Positions 16,233 through 24,450 of a DNA stretch of 36,656 bases are shown here, piece by piece (the first letter of the stretch is position 1; each line of letters starts with the position of its first letter). A program made the translations under genes and the position numbers. A model generated the notes under the pieces. The model was not told the DNA's origin. It did not search any database and saw only the letters and a list, made by a program, of their open reading frames with translations. Origin of the DNA: Nostoc linckia z4 (lineage in GTDB: Bacteria > Cyanobacteriota > Cyanobacteriia > Cyanobacteriales > Nostocaceae). The stretch spans positions 1 through 36,656 of the forward strand of contig NZ_LAHA01000066.1 of assembly GCF_002608075.1 (NCBI RefSeq), in the 5' to 3' direction.

Positions 16233-18332
16233 TTAGTTAGTGAGTAAACGGATTAACTGGTCTTCCAACTTAGATTTAGGGTTAATAATTTTTACTTTCT
16301 TTTCCTGGCATAATAAATCAATTAAATGTTGAGTTTCACTTTCTTCCACGTAAGAAAATTGACTAACTCCTTGTGAAATTAAAGTAGGCACTCCCATATA
16401 ACCTTGGGTTTTTACTAGATTCAACAAGAAATCTTTGACTGGTCGCAAATCTTTAGTTTTATTTAAATTATCTTTTTTAGGTTCTTGTTTAGTAATAATT
16501 CCTAAATTCTGTAATAAAGTACATTGTTCTAAAATTTTTGACTCACGTATTAAAGATTGTAATCCTGGTAAAGTAATAGCTTGACCACCAACAACTAATT
16601 CCTGAGCCTGTGCAGAATTAACTAAGCTATGGTATGTCGCTAAATAGTGAACTGAAGCAAGATTTGGTTTGATGTGAATATGGTTAGTACCAGTGAAAAT
16701 TTGACTATAGATTTTATATCCAGCGAGTTTTGCATTTCCTATACTTCCAATTCTAATTAAATAAAGCCTTTGACAAACATTTTGTTGAATAGCTTTTTGA
16801 CAAGCATTCATCACGTTATAAAAACTATTCATATTAGCATCTTCTGTCCACACTATTCCTATATTTTCTCGCTTAGATGGCGATTGATAACTTAAGGAAT
16901 AGCTGGCATAAGTGCCACTGATGAGTTTAGGTTTAATTGCCTGTACTTGTAATGCCTCTAAAGTTTCTTGCACCATTCGTATGAGGTCAGGTGCTGCTAA
17001 AAGAGATATTTTAACTAGCTTATCCTGAATTTTTTTATATTCTTGCTGCCAGATTAATTCAAATTCAGCTTGTTCTTTTTGTCGATCGCTAATATTTGAG
17101 GTAAGGTCATTTTTTACTATTTTAATATCTATTAGTCCTTGTTGACCTTCTGACTTTTTTGGCGTCTTTGGTGGTATATTAACTACTACAATTTCTTTCA
17201 ATAGAGAAAGTTTATATTGTTGATACTCTAACCTGCCAACAATAAACGCAGTTCTTGGCATAGTTTTACCACCAGGAAAATTTTCCTCTAACAATTGTCT
17301 ATTTAAGGGAAAAATAGGTAAATCAGGCTTAGGATTAGCTTCTTGATGTATACTTTGTAATCGGTAAGTCCAAAGTGCTTCTGCTTGATTCAAATTAATG
17401 GGTTTTAGTGATACTAATCGTTCGATTCTGGCTTTGTCTGACTGTTGAATGGAACGATAACTTTGCTTATAAGCATTGGTGACTATACTGATAATAATTA
17501 GAAAGTTTTTGAGATTTTCGCTATGGATAGTAGTATTTATATTAAATAAAGGTTGAGGATTAGAAGTCCAATTTGGCAAGGTTTCAACTTGGTCAAAGCA
17601 TAAAACAATGGGTTGAGTCGCAGTAGAAATTTTACCAAAATTAGCCAAAATATTCTTCGCTGCGTCTTCTGCATCAATGCAGTGTCTAAGTCTCAAAGCT
17701 TGCATTGATTCTTCGCTTAAATTATCTCCTCTTAACCATTCACAGGCTATAGGGTAAAGTTCTGGATCTGTGAGGTCGTGTAACACACCAAAAAAAACAT
17801 CAGGATTGTAAATACCTGCTTTCAAATAAGTCTTTTTAAGATGGTTAACAAATTTTTGGCGATCGCCTAATAATAATTGCCAAAAACTATCATTAAAAAG
17901 CTGTTTTTTCAGATTGGTTTTTGTGAAAACAGATAAATTTTTCAGCCAGAGTATTAACTGAGACTCTTCCTGTCTTTCTGGTACTTGAATTAAACTATCA
18001 ACTGTATTACGTAGCAGATGACGCCACATATAATCGTTCTCAACCCAAGGCCCTATATAAGCAAAAAAGGCTTTTGAGTTAAAGGTGCGTTTTAGTCTAC
18101 TTAAAAGATAGCTTTTGCCAGAACCAGCATCACCTACAAGTAAAACAGTACGACTACAATTATCTTTAGTTACTAAATCGAGAAATCCTTCAATTTCTGT
18201 TATTGCCTCTTGATGAATTGACTCGACCACAGACTCTAATTCTTGATTTTGACCCCAAAAATTACCCGTCTTCAAATTTACTAGGTCAAACGGGTTAACC
18301 TCGCGTTTAATAATATCGTTGATAGATGCCAT
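16233..18332 (-). CDS. P-loop ATPase of the three-gene nuclease operon
   Basis: A 699-residue protein with an N-terminal AAA/ORC- or STAND-like ATPase: Walker A GDAGSGKS (67-74) and Walker B IVLCFDQVE (242-250, D247), with a sensor-like stretch near 274-286. It has no Walker-type second domain. The middle (about 420-600) contains beta-rich stretches (TYASYSLSYQSP, IGIVWTED, RLYLIRIGSIG) that may form a nuclease-like or binding domain, but I see no catalytic set. The last 65 residues look like a winged helix. It lies between the winged-helix gene (54 bp away) and the nuclease-translocase gene (29 bp away), and is presumably co-transcribed. It may load or regulate the translocase on DNA; that is inference. 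Confidence 0.8.
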   Translation of the reverse strand: MASINDIIKREVNPFDLVNLKTGNFWGQNQELESVVESIHQEAITEIEGFLDLVTKDNCSRTVLLVGDAGSGKSYLLSRLKRTFNSKAFFAYIGPWVENDYMWRHLLRNTVDSLIQVPERQEESQLILWLKNLSVFTKTNLKKQLFNDSFWQLLLGDRQKFVNHLKKTYLKAGIYNPDVFFGVLHDLTDPELYPIACEWLRGDNLSEESMQALRLRHCIDAEDAAKNILANFGKISTATQPIVLCFDQVETLPNWTSNPQPLFNINTTIHSENLKNFLIIISIVTNAYKQSYRSIQQSDKARIERLVSLKPINLNQAEALWTYRLQSIHQEANPKPDLPIFPLNRQLLEENFPGGKTMPRTAFIVGRLEYQQYKLSLLKEIVVVNIPPKTPKKSEGQQGLIDIKIVKNDLTSNISDRQKEQAEFELIWQQEYKKIQDKLVKISLLAAPDLIRMVQETLEALQVQAIKPKLISGTYASYSLSYQSPSKRENIGIVWTEDANMNSFYNVMNACQKAIQQNVCQRLYLIRIGSIGNAKLAGYKIYSQIFTGTNHIHIKPNLASVHYLATYHSLVNSAQAQELVVGGQAITLPGLQSLIRESKILEQCTLLQNLGIITKQEPKKDNLNKTKDLRPVKDFLLNLVKTQGYMGVPTLISQGVSQFSYVEESETQHLIDLLCQEKKVKIINPKSKLEDQLIRLLTN

Positions 18333-18386
18333 AATTAATTCGGATAATTGAGCAAACTTAATTTTGATGAAAAACTGTGTGTATTG

Positions 18387-19286
18387 TTAGTTCACAGTGA
18401 TAAAGAACAGCGAACCACCCACCTTTTGTAAAATTCCAGCATCAATTTGTTCTGGAGTGTAGGGTGTCGGATCTAATAAGGAACTCAAATCAATTCGATC
18501 GCTTGCTTGCAAACGATATAAAGCTTTATCTAATTCATCCCGTGAGAATGGCGGTTGTAATTTTTCCCGCAGATGGAAAATAGGCAAATAATTGTCAGTA
18601 CCCAATTCTCGGTCTAATTTCTCAATAATTTGTAAAATTTCTTCATCACTGATTTCTTTATCAGCGGAATTGATGGGAGGTGGTGGAGGAGAAACTGGTT
18701 CAGGCTTCACCCGCAGAGTTTTTCGTAAAAAGCGTAGGTAATTACCCAGCAATTCTAAGCTGAGGACGGGGTTAGAGCCTTTGTTGGGAATGTAATCATC
18801 CCGTAAATACTCAATTGCTCTTTGAGTTAGCCAAACTTCAGCTTTAGTTTTTTTAATTCCTCTTTCAACTTCAATCAAACCCCGATCGCTCAACACCTGT
18901 AATATCGCATCTCGTTCCGCAGCTTTTTTTGCTGAAGTGATTTTGCTGGGAGCGATTTTACCTGAAGCTTTAGCAATTTGCTCTAGTACCTTGAGTTCTT
19001 TATCTGCAATGGGTACTTGGGCTGGATCTTTAAGTACAGCTTGACCAGGGGGTGAAATTTTAACTGTGGTAATCTCGCGGGTATAGTCTACCAGCTCGCG
19101 ATCGCCCAATGCTTTACAAATTTTATTTCTCTCAGCTTTAAAAGCATCAAAGGCCTTGAGTTCTGCTCGATAATCCTTAAATCCCAATAACTTCAAGACA
19201 AACTTTAACTCGTTAGTTTCCATGCCAGTAGTTTTACCTGTATGTGAATCAGCAATACCGTAGCTAGAAGATAAAAATTTACACAT
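18387..19286 (-). CDS. Protein with several winged-helix-like segments, first gene of the nuclease operon
   Basis: A 299-residue protein with no enzyme motif. Three segments look like winged-helix DNA-binding folds: about 25-87 (KALGDRELVDYTR, then KISPPGQAVL), about 95-165 (ILQVLSDRGLIEVERG, then EVWLTQRAIEYL) and about 212-298 (LDKALYRLQASDRIDL). A run of prolines (200-204) separates the second and third. The ATG at 19286 has AGGA six bases upstream; an ATG at 19223 (METNELKF) begins where the protein becomes more family-like and is a serious alternative. A palindrome upstream could be its operator. I cannot assign a named family. Role in DNA recognition or operon control is inferred. Confidence 0.75.
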   Translation of the reverse strand: MCKFLSSSYGIADSHTGKTTGMETNELKFVLKLLGFKDYRAELKAFDAFKAERNKICKALGDRELVDYTREITTVKISPPGQAVLKDPAQVPIADKELKVLEQIAKASGKIAPSKITSAKKAAERDAILQVLSDRGLIEVERGIKKTKAEVWLTQRAIEYLRDDYIPNKGSNPVLSLELLGNYLRFLRKTLRVKPEPVSPPPPPINSADKEISDEEILQIIEKLDRELGTDNYLPIFHLREKLQPPFSRDELDKALYRLQASDRIDLSSLLDPTPYTPEQIDAGILQKVGGSLFFITVN

Positions 19287-19322
19287 TCTTCATCCTAACT
19301 ACAATTAGTATGAATGACTACA

Positions 19323-19347
19323 GGTTGTTAAATAATGTATTACAACC
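19323..19347 (-). promoter_or_regulatory. Palindrome upstream of the nuclease operon
   Basis: GGTTGT (19323-19328) and ACAACC (19342-19347) are inverted copies around an A/T-rich centre whose flanks TTA and TAA also match. It lies 37-61 bases upstream of the start at 19286, where an operator or promoter element would be expected. It could bind a homodimer such as the product of the first gene. Confidence 0.35.
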
Positions 19348-19372
19348 AGCATCTAGCTGAATACTAATATTA

Positions 19373-19510
19373 GACTTCTTGCATAAGTCGGGAAAAGGGG
19401 AAGGGGAAAGGGGAAAGGGGAAAGGGGAAAGGGGAAAGGGGAAAGGGGAAAGGGGAAAGGGGAAAGGTTTCAAATACATCTTTTACCCCTTACCCCTTAA
19501 CCTTTTCCCA
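19373..19510. repeat. Dispersed intergenic repeat, copy B, with nine GGGGAAA heptamers
   Basis: The head at 19373-19397 matches the element at 5029. Nine perfect GGGGAAA units fill 19403-19465, then AAAGGTTT and a pyrimidine tract ending CCTTTTCCCAG (about 19500-19510) that can pair back to the head. The heptamer array has expanded inside one arm of the hairpin. A frame open across the array is not a gene. Bases 19511-19771 hold no recognisable feature except the promoter region of the next gene. Confidence 0.75.
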
Positions 19511-19771
19511 GACCACAAGGGAGGTTCATACTGCTTATCCGAACCGTATTGGCTGTTGTCCAAATTTCTGCATCTTTGTAGATAAAATTTTCCTGTAAAT
19601 TAGGGGCAACTTTAAATTTGAGGAGTTCTATAACCACGTCCTTTGATGCCTGCGTTCGCTAATTTGCCAGAATAGAGTTGTAGGCTAGAGTTACGCTTCC
19701 AGCATAGCTCGATCGCCTACACTCAGGAGCTAAGGTCGGGTGTTTGAAATCAATTTAAGAGGATACGGAGT

Positions 19772-20095
19772 ATGGACAGCAACAACTGGTTGCAACAACT
19801 AATGATGGTGGGTCTTGGCACAACGTCTTTAGTTGCAGAAAAATTGCGGCAAGTCAGTGATGATTTGGTAAAGGATGGTAAGCTCAATCCCGAACAAGCC
19901 AAGGCGGTTATAGATGATATTGCCCAGCAGTTAAAATCAGAGCAAGGAAACTGGGACGCCCAAATGCAACGACAAATGCGAAATATGATGCAAGATTTAG
20001 GAGTGGCTCGCCAGTCAGAAGTAGACGAACTTCGGGGTAGAATTGATCGTTTAGAACGTCAAGTGCGCGATTTAGAAAATAAGCTTTGGCGCTAG
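19772..20095 (+). CDS. Phasin-like small helical protein
   Basis: A 107-residue, almost entirely helical protein. A short hydrophobic N-terminal segment (LMMVGLGTTSLVAEKL, about 10-25) is followed by LNPEQAKAVIDDIAQQL and a C-terminal coiled coil (about 78-107, VDELRGRIDRLERQVRDLENKL). This arrangement fits the phasin/polyhydroxyalkanoate granule-associated group widespread in cyanobacteria, although the coiled coil also resembles the UbiK/BMFP accessory family. AAGAGGA lies about 8 bases before the ATG. It precedes the FKBP gene by 78 bp on the same strand. Function as a granule protein is not certain. Confidence 0.8.
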   Translation: MDSNNWLQQLMMVGLGTTSLVAEKLRQVSDDLVKDGKLNPEQAKAVIDDIAQQLKSEQGNWDAQMQRQMRNMMQDLGVARQSEVDELRGRIDRLERQVRDLENKLWR

Positions 20096-20173
20096 GTTGC
20101 CCTTTGTGATTTAAACTAAATGTGTTCTGTTGGTAATGTTTTGACCAGGCTACCTAAGTAGGGAGAACTGATT

Positions 20174-20695
20174 TTGAAAGCAATTTTCCTGAGTGTGGCG
20201 TTCATTGCGGTGTTTGTTGTGGTTTTATTTGTGGGGCAAGTGGGCAGTAAACAGAATACTGCCATTGCTGACCAGATAACCTCAACACCCCCAGCGCCCA
20301 CAATTTTAACTGAAAACAATATCTTAATTGCGAGCGATACTATGTCTGATGCTAATGTCGTAACCACCCCCTCTGGATTAAAATACGTCGAATTAAAAGA
20401 GGGGACTGGGGCGACTCCTGAACGCGGACAAACAGTAGAGGTTCACTATATCGGCACTTTAGAAGATGGTACTAAGTTTGATAGTTCCCGCGATCGCGGT
20501 CAACCTTTCAAATTTAAAATCGGTGTCGGACAAGTAATCAAAGGTTGGGACGAAGGACTTAGCACCATGAAAGTAGGCGGTCGCCGTAAGTTAATCATCC
20601 CGCCAGAGTTAGGTTATGGTTCTCGTGGTGCTGGTGGCGTAATTCCACCCAACGCTACGCTGCTGTTTGATGTGGAATTGCTAGGAGTTAAGTAA
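20174..20695 (+). CDS. FKBP-type peptidyl-prolyl cis-trans isomerase, exported or anchored
   Basis: A 173-residue protein with an N-terminal hydrophobic segment (about 3-22) followed by a Thr/Pro-rich linker, and a complete FKBP domain (about 66-173). Domain landmarks are VEVHYIGTLEDGTKFDSS (88-105), GQVIKGWDEGL (119-129), GGRRKLIIPPELGYG (135-149) and the C-terminal LLFDVELLGV. It accelerates proline isomerisation in folding proteins, presumably in the periplasm or thylakoid lumen. The start is a TTG at 20174 with GGGAG (20161-20165) upstream. No ATG gives the hydrophobic leader, so the TTG is preferred; an ATG near the 58th codon would give only the soluble domain. Confidence 0.92.
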   Translation: MKAIFLSVAFIAVFVVVLFVGQVGSKQNTAIADQITSTPPAPTILTENNILIASDTMSDANVVTTPSGLKYVELKEGTGATPERGQTVEVHYIGTLEDGTKFDSSRDRGQPFKFKIGVGQVIKGWDEGLSTMKVGGRRKLIIPPELGYGSRGAGGVIPPNATLLFDVELLGVK

Positions 20696-20721
20696 AAATT
20701 GGGCATGGGGCATGGAAGCAG

Positions 20722-20874
20722 GCAGGGGAAGCAGGGGAAGCAGGGGAAGCAGGGGAAGCAGGGGAAGAAGAACTATCGATTATTGACTTATGCCCAATGC
20801 CCAATGCCCAATGCCCAATGCCCAATGCCCAATGCCCAATGCCCAATTCCCAATGCCCAATGCCCAATTCCCAA
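20722..20874. repeat. GCAGGGGAA and CCCAATG short tandem repeats
   Basis: Five perfect GCAGGGGAA nonamers (20722-20766), then about a dozen CCCAATG heptamers, some changed to CCCAATT (20791-20874). The array abuts the 3' end of dnaB. GGGCATGGGGCATGG at 20700-20714 is the inverted complement of the second array. Confidence 0.9.
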
Positions 20875-20882
20875 TGCCTAAT

Positions 20883-23549
20883 TCAAAGTTTGAGATTTTG
20901 AAACTTGGTAAACTGTGGATTAAATAAAAGTTTTACTGTACCTGTAGGGCCGTTGCGGTGTTTAGCTATTATCACTTCTGCAATACCGCGATCGGGTGTA
21001 TCTGGAGAGTAGTATTCATCCCTATAAAGCATGATTACTAAATCTGCGTCTTGTTCAATTGAATTGTGAACAATGATGTTATTTGCAATAAAATTATGCA
21101 AATTAGGAACGGTGAGGTCAAACACTTCTTCCTCGCCGCTATATTCAATTGAAACTATTTCATCCCAATAAACATCACTTTTGGCAAGAGCAAACAACTC
21201 ATTTGATTGAACGACCTCAGCAACTTTCAAAGCTCTTTCTCGACTCAAATTTACTTTGTAAAGCGTAGAGCCACAATAGGATGTTCCAATGTCGGAATGT
21301 AATGCCCTTGTTGTCAATCCAACAGCTTGCATTGCAGGTACAACATGTTTTTTCCACACATCTTTGGGAATTATATCTCTATTAGTATTGTGAATACAGT
21401 TTTCAAGGTGTTCAAAAATCTGTTGGAGTGAACCTAGCTTGTATTCTCCCACTGCTCCAACATGAAGAATAAATAACTCCAGGTCAGGTTTACCAGTGAT
21501 TTTTACATGATACTGGTTTCTACCTTTGCCCAATTGAGGAACTATCTTGAGTTTTGCATTAATACCAAGCCTTAACAAAAGTGTTTGTACATCAAAAGCT
21601 AGTCTATAGCTACTGGTTGCGTAATATGCAATAGGTCTTAACCTTTTACCTGCAACCAACTTGATACATCCATCTGTACTCCAAATATGTCTGAGAAAAC
21701 AAGCTATTAACTCTATTGGTTGTGAGAACAATTCTTGAGGAACAAATTTTTCGTAAGACCTTAAACCAAAAACACCAAGGGAGTCTAACCATTTGGCTAC
21801 TGGATTTCTCACACTATGAGTTAGGCGTTGTGTTGCAGACAAATAAACTTGATACCAGCCACGTTCCGGCGAAATTCTTGGAACAATTGAATCTCCAAAA
21901 ACTTCTTTTGCCAAAAAAGCAACATTCTCGGCTAAATCTATCTCTCTGGTAGTGTACTGTATGGCATGACGTGGCAATGTACAACCGTCGCCAATTAAAT
22001 GGCCTAATAATGCAACCTCAGCATAAGTCATAGTTTGTTTACCATGACTGGGTAAATGTCTTGGTAAACAAATATGTTGTCTAGGACTTAATTCATCTAG
22101 TCTGCACCAACCATTAATTGTTAGAAATTTGTGATTAGCTGTGGCACAAATTTTTCGACCCAATCGAGTTTTTAAGGTAAATACAGGCTTCACCCCTGTA
22201 GAAAAGGCATTACTAACAATTGCCTTTTCTAACTGCATTGTCGCTTGATTCAACGCCCAAACAGCAAAACCAGATTTGCCTACTAATTCCCTAATTGGTA
22301 CTTGTAAACCACTATCTGCTAAGGTCACTAGGCTATCACCTGTCAAACAACCAGATTCTCTCAAATCTGACAACATCGGGCGTTTATTAGTACGTGCTTC
22401 TACTCCTCGGCTCAACTGAGATAAAGCAATAACCGGTACAGATAATTCACGGGCTAAACCTTTGAGTTGACGCGTAATTTTTGACAATTCTTGTACGCGA
22501 TTATCACCTGCACCTTCCATTAATTGCAAGTAATCTATAACAATCAAACCTAGTAATCCTTGTTCTGCTTGCAGTCGCCTTGCTTGACTACGCATTTGTG
22601 TAACAGTAATATTCGGCGTATCGTCAATATAAATTGCCATTTCAGAAAGAGTACCAATAGCACGGCTTAAAGGTTCCCATTGTGTTTGGCTAAGGCGTCC
22701 AGTCCGTAGATAAGCACTTTCAATTTGTGCCTCGCTAGCTAATAGACGTTGTGTCAGCTGTTCTTTAGACATTTCCAAACTAAAAACAGCAACTGGTAAT
22801 TTTTTCCTCTGGTCAATATTATTATCACCCTTGATATTAACTTCGTAATTGGCAATATATTGTGCAATATTCATCGAAAAGCTTGTCTTTCCCATTGCAG
22901 GCCTAGCAGCAACAATAATCAAATCGGAACGCTGAAAGCCGCTGGTTAAGGCATCTAAATCATAAAATCCACAGGGAATTCCAGGTAAGGCAACGCCTTG
23001 ATTTCTCTCTTCAATATCCTGGAAATTATTAATTAAAGTATCAGCAATATGAACTAAACCTGATTGCGGACGCTCTTGAGTAACGCCGAAAACTTTCTGT
23101 TCGGCTTGGTCTAAAATTATTGGTAATTCGGTTTCTGTTTCGTAACCAAGATGCACAATTTCATTACCAGCTTTAATTAATTGTCGCCGCAGGTATTTTT
23201 CCATCACCAACCCTGCTAAGGCGTCAATGTTCACAGCTGAAACTGTGCGGTCTACTAAAGTTGCTAATTTATTTCTACCACCAATGCGAGCGAGTAAATC
23301 GTGGTCAGTTAACCAACTTGTAACCGAAAGTAAGTCTGTGGGTTTGCCTTGTGTGTGGAGTCTGACTGCTGCTTGATAAATATCTTTGTGAGCGCTAATA
23401 TAAAATGCTTCGGCAACTAAGCGATCGCTCACTCGACTAATCGCTTCTGGATCTAGCAAAATCCCCCCCAAAATCGCTTCTTCCGCCTCGATATTTTGGG
23501 GTGGTAAGCGTTCGCTACCATCGCCTTTAAAACTTAGTTCTTCAGCCAT
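20883..23549 (-). CDS. dnaB: Replicative DNA helicase DnaB with intein
   Basis: An 888-residue precursor. The helicase halves are residues 1-400 and 830-888, which spliced give a 459-residue DnaB of normal length. Seen are the N-terminal primase-binding domain (about 15-115), Walker A ARPAMGKTS (215-223), Walker B LIVIDYLQL (335-343) and the SQLSRG motif (377-382). It unwinds the chromosome at the replication fork as a hexamer. The intein interrupts the protein after DLRESG and before SIEQDADLV, a strictly conserved place in the ATPase core, so splicing is needed for activity. It follows rplI on the same strand, a widely conserved pair. No clear ribosome binding site precedes the ATG. Confidence 0.97.
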   Translation of the reverse strand: MAEELSFKGDGSERLPPQNIEAEEAILGGILLDPEAISRVSDRLVAEAFYISAHKDIYQAAVRLHTQGKPTDLLSVTSWLTDHDLLARIGGRNKLATLVDRTVSAVNIDALAGLVMEKYLRRQLIKAGNEIVHLGYETETELPIILDQAEQKVFGVTQERPQSGLVHIADTLINNFQDIEERNQGVALPGIPCGFYDLDALTSGFQRSDLIIVAARPAMGKTSFSMNIAQYIANYEVNIKGDNNIDQRKKLPVAVFSLEMSKEQLTQRLLASEAQIESAYLRTGRLSQTQWEPLSRAIGTLSEMAIYIDDTPNITVTQMRSQARRLQAEQGLLGLIVIDYLQLMEGAGDNRVQELSKITRQLKGLARELSVPVIALSQLSRGVEARTNKRPMLSDLRESGCLTGDSLVTLADSGLQVPIRELVGKSGFAVWALNQATMQLEKAIVSNAFSTGVKPVFTLKTRLGRKICATANHKFLTINGWCRLDELSPRQHICLPRHLPSHGKQTMTYAEVALLGHLIGDGCTLPRHAIQYTTREIDLAENVAFLAKEVFGDSIVPRISPERGWYQVYLSATQRLTHSVRNPVAKWLDSLGVFGLRSYEKFVPQELFSQPIELIACFLRHIWSTDGCIKLVAGKRLRPIAYYATSSYRLAFDVQTLLLRLGINAKLKIVPQLGKGRNQYHVKITGKPDLELFILHVGAVGEYKLGSLQQIFEHLENCIHNTNRDIIPKDVWKKHVVPAMQAVGLTTRALHSDIGTSYCGSTLYKVNLSRERALKVAEVVQSNELFALAKSDVYWDEIVSIEYSGEEEVFDLTVPNLHNFIANNIIVHNSIEQDADLVIMLYRDEYYSPDTPDRGIAEVIIAKHRNGPTGTVKLLFNPQFTKFQNLKL
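21063..22349 (-). other. DnaB intein with LAGLIDADG homing endonuclease
   Basis: Residues 401-829 of the dnaB product, 429 residues. Splicing blocks are intact: first residue C401 in CLTGDSLV, block B T470-A-N-H473, block F/G with FDLTVPNLHNFIANN and the terminal H828-N829, then S830 as the +1 nucleophile. Between them are two LAGLIDADG-type motifs, LLGHLIGDG (514-522) and FLRHIWSTDG (618-627), each with its acidic residue, so the homing endonuclease may be active. Insertion site and length equal, as I remember, the Synechocystis DnaB intein. Confidence 0.95.
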
Positions 23550-23600
23550 AAAACGATTTTAGTGTTGAGAAGAAAGCTAGTTGGGAGTGGGAAGTTATAA

Positions 23601-23628
23601 GTTAGGAGTTAGGAGTTAGGAGTTAGGA
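23601..23628. repeat. Four GTTAGGA heptamers
   Basis: Four perfect GTTAGGA units, followed by a pyrimidine tract (CTCCCATGTCTCCCC type, about 23640-23683) and a GC-rich GCGGGTTCGCGCTAGCG stretch (23687-23703). They lie between rplI and dnaB. Confidence 0.9.
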
Positions 23629-23743
23629 GTTAAGAATTATTCTCCTTATCTTCCTTGTCTCCCATGTCTCCCCTATCTCCCACCCTGCGGGTTCGCGCTA
23701 GCGTCTCCCAAAGAGAAGCTAAAGCTACATCCCCCTGCCTAAT

Positions 23744-24202
23744 TTAGCTAGCCACGACTTGAATATCAATTTGTGCTGTTACTTCCGAAAACAGCTTGAT
23801 TTCAGCTTTATAAGTACCAAGGTGGTTAATATCAGGAATAGTGATACCGCGACGGTCTACTTCTTGACCGGTGGCTGCTTTAATTGCATCTACAACATCT
23901 TGGGTGGTAACTGTACCGAAAATAGCTTCGTTTTCACCAACTTGCTTAGCAATTGTTAAGCTGCCAACTTTTTCTAGAGCTGCTTTTTGCTCAAGAGCTT
24001 GTTGCTTGAGTTCTAATTGCCGTTGACGTTCTTGTTCCCGACGGCGTTCTACTTGCTTGAGAATACCAGGAGTGGCATGGATAGCCAATTTTTGAGGAAG
24101 CAGATAATTACGAGCGTAGCCAGGAGCTACTTCCACTAAGTCACCAGATTTTCCCAGTTTACTGATATCCTGATTTAAAACTAACTGCACGCGTTTCGCC
24201 AT
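23744..24202 (-). CDS. rplI: Large ribosomal subunit protein bL9
   Basis: A 152-residue protein from the ATG at 24202 (MAKRVQLVLNQDI). The frame is open 51 codons further, but those codons do not resemble bL9. The family N-terminal domain is clear: LGKSGDLVEVAPGYARNYLLPQKLA (in two parts, about 15-39), then a long charged helix (about 44-78, QVERRREQERQRQLELKQQ) and a C-terminal domain with IFGTVTTQDVVDAI and RRGITIPDIN. It binds 23S rRNA at the base of the L1 stalk. AGGAAAAA upstream is a loosely spaced ribosome binding site. dnaB follows after 194 bp of repeats. Confidence 0.96.
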   Translation of the reverse strand: MAKRVQLVLNQDISKLGKSGDLVEVAPGYARNYLLPQKLAIHATPGILKQVERRREQERQRQLELKQQALEQKAALEKVGSLTIAKQVGENEAIFGTVTTQDVVDAIKAATGQEVDRRGITIPDINHLGTYKAEIKLFSEVTAQIDIQVVAS

Positions 24203-24450
24203 CGTTTTTCGTTTTTCCTGTAAGATATGATTAATTTGGCTTTCGCCGTGCTGTATTAAGAGCGGCTTCGCCAATACCCTAAAGCTTACAGATCCTAGCG
24301 AAACGCAGGGGGCGATCGCAACTATTCTCCTGAGAAAGTTGAAGTATTGGGGCATGGGGCATAGCGAGATAAGGGAGATGGGGAAATGGGGAGATGGGGA
24401 GATGAGTTTTTACCCTCTGTCCCTCCGCCCCTCTGCCCCATGCCCAATAA

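Noticed and set aside
19379..19585. Short gene
   Set aside because: The frame is open only because GGGGAAA heptamers read as repeated Gly-Lys-Glu/Arg residues.
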